Shown: piece by piece, positions 41,187 through 48,653 of the stretch
How positions within the stretch are numbered: position 1 is the stretch's first letter
Layout of the letters: every line of letters starts with the position of its first letter
Assembly: GCF_014306135.1 (NCBI RefSeq)
Contig: NZ_JACRWD010000004.1
Coordinates: 104,708-168,707, forward strand
Length of the DNA stretch: 64,000 bases
Source: Paraclostridium hominis
GTDB taxonomy: Bacteria; Bacillota; Clostridia; Peptostreptococcales; Peptostreptococcaceae
Direction of reading: 5' to 3'
The notes under the pieces: model-generated
The model's input: only the letters and a program-made list of their open reading frames with translations
Told to the model about the DNA's origin: nothing
The model's database searches: none
Translations under genes and position numbers: made by a program

Positions 41187-42212
41187 TTGAAAACTAGCGA
41201 TTTTTATTTTGACTTACCAGAAGAATTAATAGCTCAAACACCTCTTGAGGATAGATCAAATTCAAGACTTATGGTTTTAGATAAAAAAACTGGGGAAATT
41301 GAGCACAAAATATTTAAAGACGTTATAGATTATTTAAATCCAGGAGATTGTTTAGTTCTTAATAATACAAGAGTTATACCAGCAAGACTTATAGGAGAAA
41401 AAGTTGATACTGGTGGTAAAATAGAATTTCTTTTATTAAAAAGAACTGATAAAGATATTTGGCAAGCATTAGTTAAACCAGGAAAGAGAGCTAAGGTAGG
41501 AACTAAGTTCTCATTTGGAAATGGAAAACTTATAGGAGAGGTAGTAGGACTTGCAGAAGAAGGTTCTAGATTAGTTAAGTTTTACTATGAAGGTATCTTT
41601 GAAGAAGTATTAGATGAACTTGGAAATATGCCGTTGCCTCCATATATAACAAAAAGATTAGAAGAAAGAGAAAGATACCAAACTGTTTATTCAAAACATA
41701 ATGGTTCAGCAGCAGCACCTACAGCGGGTCTTCATTTTACAAAAGAACTTTTAGAGAAGATAAAGGAAAAAGGTGTAGACATTGCTTTTGTAACATTACA
41801 CGTAGGACTTGGAACGTTTAGACCAGTTAAGGTTGATGATGTTTTAGAACATGAGATGCATTCTGAATATTATATGGTAGATAAAGAAGCAGCTGAAAAA
41901 ATAAATAAAGCAAAGAAAAATGGTAATAAGATTATATGTGTTGGAACAACTAGTTGCAGAACTGTTGAGTCAGCAAGTAACGAAAATGGTGAGATTGTAG
42001 AATCTAGTGGATGGACTAATATATTTATATATCCAGGGTATAAATTTAAAATGGTAGATAAATTAATAACTAATTTCCATTTACCAGAATCTACACTAAT
42101 AATGTTAGTAAGTGCATTAGTTTCAAAAGATGCTGTTTTAAATGCATATAATACTGCAGTTTTAGAAAAATATAGATTCTTTAGTTTTGGGGATGCAATG
42201 ATAATCAAATAA
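41187..42212 (+). CDS. queA: S-adenosylmethionine:tRNA ribosyltransferase-isomerase
   Basis: Makes epoxyqueuosine in tRNA anticodons from the preQ1 base inserted by Tgt. The 341-residue protein starts KTSDFYFDLPEELIAQTPL and has RVIPARL, AAPTAGLHFT and HVGLGTFRPV family signatures. The start is TTG at 41187, with AAAGGACG 7-14 nt upstream. Gene order queA-(PsiE-like)-tgt-yajC matches the widespread Firmicute arrangement apart from the inserted membrane gene. Confidence 0.95.
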   Translation: MKTSDFYFDLPEELIAQTPLEDRSNSRLMVLDKKTGEIEHKIFKDVIDYLNPGDCLVLNNTRVIPARLIGEKVDTGGKIEFLLLKRTDKDIWQALVKPGKRAKVGTKFSFGNGKLIGEVVGLAEEGSRLVKFYYEGIFEEVLDELGNMPLPPYITKRLEERERYQTVYSKHNGSAAAPTAGLHFTKELLEKIKEKGVDIAFVTLHVGLGTFRPVKVDDVLEHEMHSEYYMVDKEAAEKINKAKKNGNKIICVGTTSCRTVESASNENGEIVESSGWTNIFIYPGYKFKMVDKLITNFHLPESTLIMLVSALVSKDAVLNAYNTAVLEKYRFFSFGDAMIIK

Positions 42213-42228
42213 ATATTAGGGGGCTAAC

Positions 42229-42726
42229 ATGAAAAAGATAGATGAAAAGAGTTTAGCACTTAAAATAGCCTATATATTTGAATCATTATTAGCAATGGTT
42301 GTACTTATTGCAGTATTTTTAGGAACAATTGATGTGCTTAGAATAATATGGCAATCATATATCGTAGAATATAAAACTGTAGTACAGTATGCTCAATTTA
42401 ATGATTTATTAGGACAAATATTATTATTAGTTATAGGAGTAGAATTAGTGGTGATGTTATCACTACATATTCCAGGGGCATTAATCGAAGTATTATTGTA
42501 TGCTATAGCTAGAAAATTATTATTGCTACCTAAAAGTGAAGGAATGCTTGAGCTACTTTTAGGTATAATGGCTATAGCTGGATTATTTGCAATAAGAAAA
42601 TACTTACTTACGGATGATAATAGCTCAATGAATGTCACAAGCATTCATTTTGAAGAATGTGAAGAAGATGATTGTGAATGTCATAAAAGAAATTTAGAGC
42701 AAGCTTTAAATTATCAAAAAAAATAA
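42229..42726 (+). CDS. PsiE-like membrane protein
   Basis: Membrane protein of 165 residues with four hydrophobic helices (about 12-35, 60-82, 84-98, 105-122), resembling the phosphate-starvation-inducible E family. The cytoplasmic tail is unusual: an acidic, Cys/His-containing stretch (HFEECEEDDCECHKR) that could bind a metal ion. It lies between queA (16 bp) and tgt (25 bp) with AGGGGG before its ATG, so it is part of the queuosine operon by position. A functional link is not known. Confidence 0.6.
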   Translation: MKKIDEKSLALKIAYIFESLLAMVVLIAVFLGTIDVLRIIWQSYIVEYKTVVQYAQFNDLLGQILLLVIGVELVVMLSLHIPGALIEVLLYAIARKLLLLPKSEGMLELLLGIMAIAGLFAIRKYLLTDDNSSMNVTSIHFEECEEDDCECHKRNLEQALNYQKK

Positions 42727-42751
42727 TAAAAGAAAGTTAAGGAGAGTCAGC

Positions 42752-43873
42752 ATGAGTGCAATAAGATATGAACTTATAAAAACTTGTAAGCAAAGTGGAG
42801 CAAGACTAGGAAGATTACACACTCCTCATGGAGTAATTGAGACACCAATATTTATGCCAGTTGGAACTCAAGCAACTGTAAAATCTATGACACCAGAAGA
42901 ATTAAAAGAAATAGGATCTCAAATAATATTAAGTAACACATATCATTTATACATGAGACCTGGTCATGATTTAGTTAAAGAAGCTGGAGGGCTTCATAAG
43001 TTTATGAACTGGGATAAACCTATACTTACAGATAGTGGAGGGTTCCAAGTATTTAGTTTAGGTCCACTTAGAAAAATAACTGAAGAAGGTGTACACTTTA
43101 GATCTCATATAGATGGATCAAAGCACTTTATAAGCCCTGAAAAAGCTATGGAGATACAAAATGCATTAGGTTCAGATATAATGATGGCATTTGATGAGTG
43201 TGCTCCATATCCAGCAGATAGAGAATATGTTAAAAATTCTTTAGAAAGAACTACAAGATGGTTAAAAAGATGTAAAGAAGCTCATAAAAATACAGAAAAC
43301 CAAGCCTTATTTGGTATAATTCAGGGTGGTATGTATAAAGATTTAAGAGAACAATCAGCAAAAGAAATATTAGAATTAGACTTACCTGGATATGCAGTAG
43401 GTGGTTTAAGTGTTGGAGAGCCAAAAGAGTTAATGTATGAAGTTTTAGATTATACAGTACCTCTAATGCCAGAGGATAAGCCAAGATATTTAATGGGTGT
43501 TGGAAGTCCTGATGATTTAATAGAAGGAGTAATAAGAGGAATAGACATGTTTGACTGTGTATTACCTACTCGTATAGCAAGAAATGGTACTGCTATGACT
43601 AGTGAAGGAAAAGTAGTAGTTAGAAATGCAAAATATGCAAGAGATTTTGGACCATTAGATCCTAATTGTGATTGTTATTGTTGTAAAAACTATACAAGAG
43701 CGTATATAAGACATTTAGTTAAAGCTAATGAAATATTAGCTGCAAGACTTATAACTACGCATAACTTACATTTCTTATTAGATTTAATGAAGCAAGTAAG
43801 ACAAGCTATAATGGAAGATAGATTATTAGATTTTAGAAGAGAATTTTTCCAAAAATATGGCTATGAATTATAA
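42752..43873 (+). CDS. tgt: tRNA-guanine transglycosylase
   Basis: Exchanges guanine-34 for preQ1 in tRNAs of Asp, Asn, His and Tyr. The 373-residue protein has the nucleophile region VLPTRIARNGTAMT, DSGGFQVFSLG, GGLSVGEPKELM, and the zinc site CDCYCCKNYTRAYIRHL with a later His. AAGGAGAG precedes the ATG. Works with QueA encoded just upstream. Confidence 0.96.
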   Translation: MSAIRYELIKTCKQSGARLGRLHTPHGVIETPIFMPVGTQATVKSMTPEELKEIGSQIILSNTYHLYMRPGHDLVKEAGGLHKFMNWDKPILTDSGGFQVFSLGPLRKITEEGVHFRSHIDGSKHFISPEKAMEIQNALGSDIMMAFDECAPYPADREYVKNSLERTTRWLKRCKEAHKNTENQALFGIIQGGMYKDLREQSAKEILELDLPGYAVGGLSVGEPKELMYEVLDYTVPLMPEDKPRYLMGVGSPDDLIEGVIRGIDMFDCVLPTRIARNGTAMTSEGKVVVRNAKYARDFGPLDPNCDCYCCKNYTRAYIRHLVKANEILAARLITTHNLHFLLDLMKQVRQAIMEDRLLDFRREFFQKYGYEL

Positions 43874-43951
43874 TTATTTTAAGTTATAATGATTATTATA
43901 CCGAACAAAAACTAAAAGGTTTAATCAATATAATAAAAAGGAGTGACGTAT

Positions 43952-44224
43952 ATGCCTCAAGCTGTAGTAGGGATACTTATGTGGGTTGTGTTTTTTGCAA
44001 TATTTTATTTCTTCTTAATAAGACCACAAAAGAAAAAAGATAAACAATTAAAAGAAATGAGAGATAACTTAAGTGTAGGAGCTAAAGTTGTAACAATAGG
44101 TGGTATAGTAGCTAATGTAGCTAAAGTTGAAGAAGATGTTGTTATACTAGAAATCGGACCAAGTAGAACAAAAGTACCATTTGAAAAATGGGCTATAGCA
44201 TCTACACAATCAGAATCAAAATAA
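43952..44224 (+). CDS. yajC: Preprotein translocase subunit YajC
   Basis: Small accessory protein of SecDF-YajC, 90 residues: one transmembrane helix (about 4-22), then FFLIRPQKKKDK and a cytoplasmic domain with GAKVVTIGGIV. ATG 43952 is set by AAAAGGAGTG upstream. It follows tgt as in most Firmicutes. A G-rich terminator follows whose 3' arm is the ribosome site of the next gene. Confidence 0.93.
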   Translation: MPQAVVGILMWVVFFAIFYFFLIRPQKKKDKQLKEMRDNLSVGAKVVTIGGIVANVAKVEEDVVILEIGPSRTKVPFEKWAIASTQSESK

Positions 44225-44250
44225 AAATAAAATCAATAATTGTAATTACA

Positions 44251-44297
44251 AAACCTCCCCTTGAATATAATTTTATATGAAAGGGGGAGGTTTTTTT
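44251..44297 (+). terminator. yajC terminator containing the next gene's Shine-Dalgarno
   Basis: AAACCTCCCCTT (44251-44262) pairs with AAGGGGGAGGTTT (44281-44293) with one bulged G, then T7. GGGGGAGG at 44283-44290 lies 7 nt before the ATG at 44298. Confidence 0.82.
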
Positions 44298-44660
44298 ATG
44301 GAAAAATCAAGTAATATATTCAAAGGTTTAGGATATGCTTACATAATAACATTAGCAAGCTTATTAATTTATAATTTATTATTAACATTTACAAGTATTT
44401 CTTCAACTAGTATAGCTATGGCAACTTCGGCTATAACGACAGCATCTGCTGCATTTGGTGGATTTTATGCATCTATGAAAATAAAAGAAAAGGGACTTTT
44501 GTACGGGGTATTGGTTGGGTTAACTTACATATTATGTTTAATGATAGTAGTATTTTTAGCTAAAGATTCTTTCACATTTGAAATGACTACAGCATATAAA
44601 GTACTATTGACAACTTTGGCTGGAGGAATAGGTGGGGTTTTAGGGGTTAACTTTAAATAA
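44298..44660 (+). CDS. TIGR04086-family membrane protein (YrzE-like)
   Basis: Membrane protein of 120 residues with four helices and small-residue-rich segments (ATSAITTASAAFGGFYASMK; TTLAGGIGGVLGVNF). Family members sit between yajC and the SCIFF genes in Clostridia, or near yajC in Bacillus (YrzE), with no known function. I use ATG 44298, not 44277, because the ribosome site lies between them. Confidence 0.82.
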   Translation: MEKSSNIFKGLGYAYIITLASLLIYNLLLTFTSISSTSIAMATSAITTASAAFGGFYASMKIKEKGLLYGVLVGLTYILCLMIVVFLAKDSFTFEMTTAYKVLLTTLAGGIGGVLGVNFK

Positions 44661-44682
44661 ATTTCCACTTATGTAAATTTTA

Positions 44683-44691
44683 TGATATAAT
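44683..44691 (+). promoter_or_regulatory. Extended -10 promoter of the SCIFF gene
   Basis: TGATATAAT (TG-n-TATAAT, hexamer 44686-44691) with a weak TTCCAC 17 bp upstream; 34 bp before the SCIFF start. Confidence 0.5.
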
Positions 44692-44725
44692 CAATAAAGG
44701 TTTATTAAGATAGGAGGTAGTTAAA

Positions 44726-44869
44726 ATGGAAAAGAAGCATATAAAAACTTTATCTAAAGCTACTTTAAAAGAAAGTGCGGCAAAAGGTGGATGTGGAGAA
44801 TGTCAAACATCTTGTCAATCTGCTTGTAAAACTTCTTGTACAGTTGCAAATCAAGAGTGCGAGAGATAA
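44726..44869 (+). CDS. SCIFF ranthipeptide precursor (six cysteines in forty-five)
   Basis: 47-residue ribosomal peptide precursor: a Lys/His-rich leader (MEKKHIKTLSKATLKES) and a core with six cysteines at 23, 26, 30, 34, 38 and 45, alternating with Thr, Ser, Gln and Ala. It matches the SCIFF family universal in Clostridia, whose Cys residues are linked by thioethers to non-alpha carbons by a radical SAM maturase. That enzyme is the next gene. Start supported by TAGGAGG. The mature peptide is thought to act in signalling (quorum-type), but its target is not settled. Confidence 0.95.
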   Translation: MEKKHIKTLSKATLKESAAKGGCGECQTSCQSACKTSCTVANQECER

Positions 44870-44888
44870 TAAATTTATTATTTAACAA

Positions 44889-44918
44889 AAAGGCAGCTAT
44901 ATAAGCTGCTTTTTTTGA
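44889..44918 (+). terminator. Hairpin between SCIFF peptide and maturase genes
   Basis: AAAAAGGCAGCT-ATATA-AGCTGCTTTTTTT. It would stop most transcripts after the peptide gene, giving excess precursor over maturase. Confidence 0.85.
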
Positions 44919-45011
44919 GTGAAATTGAAATATGTGGATATAAAAGATAAATAGTCTATAAACCTATTTATATGATAATATATAGATATAAACAAACTAG
45001 GAGGGCACATT

Positions 45012-46385
45012 ATGAGTATGATACATAAGTTTTCAATGAACGGATACAATATAGTTTTAGACGTAAATGGTGGAGCTGTTCATGTTGTGGATGAGGTAGC
45101 ATATAACTTATTAGACCACTACAAAGAAAAATCTTTAGATGAGATAATAAAAGAATTAAGTAAAAATTATACAGAAGATCAAATAAAAGAAGCATACAAT
45201 GAAATAAAAACTTTAGAAGATGAAGGATTATTATATACAGTAGATACATATAAACATCATCCAAACTTTATTGATAGAAAAAAAGTTGTAAAAGCTTTAT
45301 GTTTACATGTTGCACATGATTGTAACTTAAAGTGTGAATATTGTTTTGCAGCACAAGGAGATTTTGGTGGAGCTAAAGAATTAATGAGCTTTGAAGTTGG
45401 GAAAAAAGCTATAGATTATTTAATAGCTAATTCAGGAAACAGAAGAAATTTAGAAATAGATTTCTTTGGTGGAGAACCATTAATGAACTTTGAAGTTGTA
45501 AAACAACTTGTTGAGTACGGTAGAAGTGTAGAAAAAGAAAATAATAAAAACATTAGATTTACAATAACTACAAATGGTGTATTACTTGATGATGATAAAA
45601 TAAAATATATAAATGAAAATATGCACAATGTAGTTTTAAGTTTAGATGGAAGAAAAGAAGTCAATGATAGAATGAGACCTACATTAAATGACAAGGGAAG
45701 CTATGACATAATAATGCCTAAGTTTAAAAAGCTTGTACAAAGTAGACCTAAAGATAAATACTATTATATAAGAGGAACTTTCACTAGAGAAAACTTAGAC
45801 TTTTCAGAAGATGTACTTCATTTTGCGGATGAAGGGTTTGAACTTACATCAGTAGAACCTGTTGTAGATGATGAAAGTAATCCATTTGCATTAAGAGAAG
45901 AAGACATGGAAACAGTATTTAATGAATATGAAAAATTAGCTGTTAAGTATTCAGATAGATTATTAAACGGAGAAAACTTTAAGTTCTTCCACTTTATGAT
46001 AGATTTAAACCAAGGACCTTGTGTAATAAAGAGAATAACAGGTTGTGGAGCAGGAAATGAGTACTTAGCAATAACTCCAAATGGAGATATTTATCCATGT
46101 CATCAATTTGTTGGTAAAGATGAATATAAGCTTGCAAATATAAATGATGAAGAAATAGTAATTCCAAGAGAGTTAACAGATACATTTAAAAATGCACATG
46201 TATATAGTAAAGAAGATTGCCAAAATTGTTGGAATAAATTCTACTGTTCAGGTGGATGTCATGCAAATGCAGTAAACTTTAATGGAGATGTAATGAAACC
46301 ATATGAGTTAGGTTGTGAAATGCAAAAAAAACGTACTGAATGTTCTATAATGATACAAGCAAGATTAATGATAGAAGGGAAGTAG
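45012..46385 (+). CDS. SCIFF radical SAM maturase
   Basis: Thioether-forming radical SAM/SPASM enzyme of 457 residues. The N-terminal ~85 residues form a peptide recognition domain (GGAVHVVDEVAYNLLDHY). The SAM cluster is C104, C108, C111 in HDCNLKCEYCF. The C-terminal auxiliary-cluster cysteines lie in GCGAGNEY, YPCHQF, CQNCWNKFYCSGGCH and LGCEMQ. The pairing with the SCIFF gene makes the substrate clear. GGAGGG precedes the ATG. It is followed by a gamma carbonic anhydrase gene only 5 bp downstream. Confidence 0.95.
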   Translation: MSMIHKFSMNGYNIVLDVNGGAVHVVDEVAYNLLDHYKEKSLDEIIKELSKNYTEDQIKEAYNEIKTLEDEGLLYTVDTYKHHPNFIDRKKVVKALCLHVAHDCNLKCEYCFAAQGDFGGAKELMSFEVGKKAIDYLIANSGNRRNLEIDFFGGEPLMNFEVVKQLVEYGRSVEKENNKNIRFTITTNGVLLDDDKIKYINENMHNVVLSLDGRKEVNDRMRPTLNDKGSYDIIMPKFKKLVQSRPKDKYYYIRGTFTRENLDFSEDVLHFADEGFELTSVEPVVDDESNPFALREEDMETVFNEYEKLAVKYSDRLLNGENFKFFHFMIDLNQGPCVIKRITGCGAGNEYLAITPNGDIYPCHQFVGKDEYKLANINDEEIVIPRELTDTFKNAHVYSKEDCQNCWNKFYCSGGCHANAVNFNGDVMKPYELGCEMQKKRTECSIMIQARLMIEGK

Positions 46386-46390
46386 ATAGA

Positions 46391-46891
46391 GTGATAAAGG
46401 GGTATAAAGGTAAAAAACCCACATTTGACTCAAGTGTTTTTATAGCAGAATCAGCAGATATTATTGGTGATGTCAAAATAGGAAAAAATGCAAATATATG
46501 GTATAACGCAGTTATAAGAGCAGATGAAAACTCTATAACTATAGGCGAAAATACTAATATACAAGATGGTACAGTTGTACACATAGAATATAATTGTGAA
46601 ACTTTAATAGGAAATAATGTAACTGTAGGACATAAAGCTCTTATACATGGATGTAAAATAGGTGATAATAGTTTAATAGGAATGGGATCTATAATATTAG
46701 GTGGAGCGGAAATAGGAGAATATACATTAGTTGCTGCAGGAAGTTTAGTTCCTCCAAATAAAAAAATACCATCAGGAGTTCTTGTAAAAGGGTCTCCGGC
46801 ACAAGTTGTAAGAGAACTTACAGAAGAAGAAAAACAAAATCTTGTTAATTCTGCATTAAAATATGTAGAAACTGCAAATAATTATAAATAG
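46391..46891 (+). CDS. Gamma carbonic anhydrase-like hexapeptide protein
   Basis: Left-handed beta-helix protein of 166 residues with repeated hexapeptides (IGDVKIGKNANIWYNAVI onward) and zinc-ligand His in VVHIE, VGHKALIHG. Related to Cam/YrdA-type carbonic anhydrases; actual activity is not assured for YrdA-like members. I use GTG 46391: AGGGAAG lies about 9 nt upstream and the protein length fits the family. The ATG at 46340 would overlap the maturase gene by 46 bp with no ribosome site. Confidence 0.88.
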   Translation: MIKGYKGKKPTFDSSVFIAESADIIGDVKIGKNANIWYNAVIRADENSITIGENTNIQDGTVVHIEYNCETLIGNNVTVGHKALIHGCKIGDNSLIGMGSIILGGAEIGEYTLVAAGSLVPPNKKIPSGVLVKGSPAQVVRELTEEEKQNLVNSALKYVETANNYK

Positions 46892-46894
46892 GTT

Positions 46895-46934
46895 AAGGAA
46901 AGGGGCAATATAAAATATATTGTCCTTTCTTCTC
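46895..46934 (+). terminator. Terminator of the SCIFF maturase-carbonic anhydrase unit
   Basis: GAAAGGGGCAATATA pairing with TATATTGTCCTTTC (one G bulge) and a T-rich tail. Confidence 0.65.
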
Positions 46935-46975
46935 TTATAAATAATATTATTTAAACTAAGACTAGGGTGTGAAAA

Positions 46976-48640
46976 ATGAAAGTAAGTTATAGACATTTAA
47001 AAAGATATAAAGAAATAGTTCGTATACTTTTAAAATATGGATTTAGTATTATAGTAGAAAAACTTAATATAGAAGGTGTAGCTTACAAGATTCCAATAAC
47101 AAATCCGCCAGCAGAAATAAAGAATATGTCTACAGGAGAAAGGTTAAGAAGAGCTTTTGAGGAATTAGGGCCCACATATGTAAAATTAGGTCAAATACTA
47201 AGTACTAGAAAAGATTTATTAGATCAAAGCGTTATAAATGAGTTAGTAAAATTAAGAGATAATGTAGATGTATTTGACACTAATATAGCTATAAAGATAT
47301 TAGAAGAAGAACTTAAGATGCCTATAAGTGATATTTTCCTAGAATTTAATTCTACGCCTATAGCAGCGGCATCCTTAGGTCAAGTTTATGAGGCTAAGTT
47401 AAAAAGTGGAGAGAGCGTAATAGTAAAAGTTCAAAGGCCAAAAGTAGAAAGTATAATAAAGTCAGATATAGAGATATTAAAAGCAATTGCAGGTGCTATT
47501 AAAGATTTTAATAAAGATTTAAATGTAGATATAGAAGGGATAGTTGAAGATTTTGAAACGCAACTTTTAAGAGAGTTAGATTATAATTTTGAGGCAATAA
47601 ATGGACTTAAATTTCAAAATATATTCTCTGATACAACAGAAGTATATATTCCAAATGTATTTATGGAGTATACAACTAAAAGAGTGTTAGTATTAGAAAA
47701 AATAGTTGGAGTTAAACTTAGCGATATTGATAAAATGAAAGAGTTAGGTTGGGATACTAAAAAAATTAGCGAAATAGGAATGAATTCTTTATTTAAGCAA
47801 ATATTTGAATATGGTTTTTTTCATGCAGACCCACATCCAGGAAATATATTTGTTATAAATGAAAATTGTATATCCTATATAGACTTTGGAATGATAGGTA
47901 TAATAGATAAAAAGACGTTAAATATATTAAATTCTATTGCATTTGCTGCAGTGGATAAAAACATAGATAGAATTATATATTTACTTATGGAATTAGATAT
48001 TATATCTTATGATACTAATTTAAGTGGATTAAGACAAGATTTACTTTATTTAATGCATTATTATTATGATGTTCCTATAGATAAGTTAAATTTAGGTGAT
48101 ATATTAAATGAAGTATTTAGATTTTGTAGAACTTATAAGGTAGCACTACCACCTCAGTTAGTTTTATTAGTAAAAGCATTGATAACTCTTGAAGGAACAG
48201 CTAGAGAACTCAATCCTAATTTTTCTATAACTATAGCTGGTAAATCATTTATGAAATATTACTATTTAAATAGATTAAACCCAGAAAATATATTAAAACA
48301 ATCAAAGCAAAGTGCACAAGAAGCTATTGCAGATGTAAGAATAATACCTAGACAATTAAAAAGTATACTTAGAAATTTAGAAAAAAATAATATTAAACTT
48401 CATATAGAAGATGTGAAATTTTCTAAATTAGAAAAGATAATAACTGATTTAGCGACCCAATTATCTTTGAGTTTAGTTTTAGCAGCATTATTAGTAGGAT
48501 CATCTTTAATAATAGCATCACCTAACATAAATAATAGTTTTTGGGTTAAAACACTAGCTTTTTCAGGGTTTATAGTTTCTTTTTTAGTTGGTATATTATT
48601 AGTTATAAAAATAATAAGATCTGAATATATAAAAAAATAG
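46976..48640 (+). CDS. UbiB/ABC1/ADCK-family protein kinase-like ATPase
   Basis: Protein of 554 residues with the UbiB KxGQ-type N-terminus (TYVKLGQILSTRKDLL), an Ala-rich nucleotide loop AAASLGQVYEAKL, the catalytic stretch HADPHPGNIF and FGMIG metal site, and two C-terminal membrane helices (about 500-550). UbiB proteins support isoprenoid lipid (quinone) metabolism; clostridia lack ubiquinone, so the target here is unknown. Next gene recJ starts 13 bp downstream. Confidence 0.9.
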   Translation: MKVSYRHLKRYKEIVRILLKYGFSIIVEKLNIEGVAYKIPITNPPAEIKNMSTGERLRRAFEELGPTYVKLGQILSTRKDLLDQSVINELVKLRDNVDVFDTNIAIKILEEELKMPISDIFLEFNSTPIAAASLGQVYEAKLKSGESVIVKVQRPKVESIIKSDIEILKAIAGAIKDFNKDLNVDIEGIVEDFETQLLRELDYNFEAINGLKFQNIFSDTTEVYIPNVFMEYTTKRVLVLEKIVGVKLSDIDKMKELGWDTKKISEIGMNSLFKQIFEYGFFHADPHPGNIFVINENCISYIDFGMIGIIDKKTLNILNSIAFAAVDKNIDRIIYLLMELDIISYDTNLSGLRQDLLYLMHYYYDVPIDKLNLGDILNEVFRFCRTYKVALPPQLVLLVKALITLEGTARELNPNFSITIAGKSFMKYYYLNRLNPENILKQSKQSAQEAIADVRIIPRQLKSILRNLEKNNIKLHIEDVKFSKLEKIITDLATQLSLSLVLAALLVGSSLIIASPNINNSFWVKTLAFSGFIVSFLVGILLVIKIIRSEYIKK

Positions 48641-48653
48641 GGGGTGATTGTCT

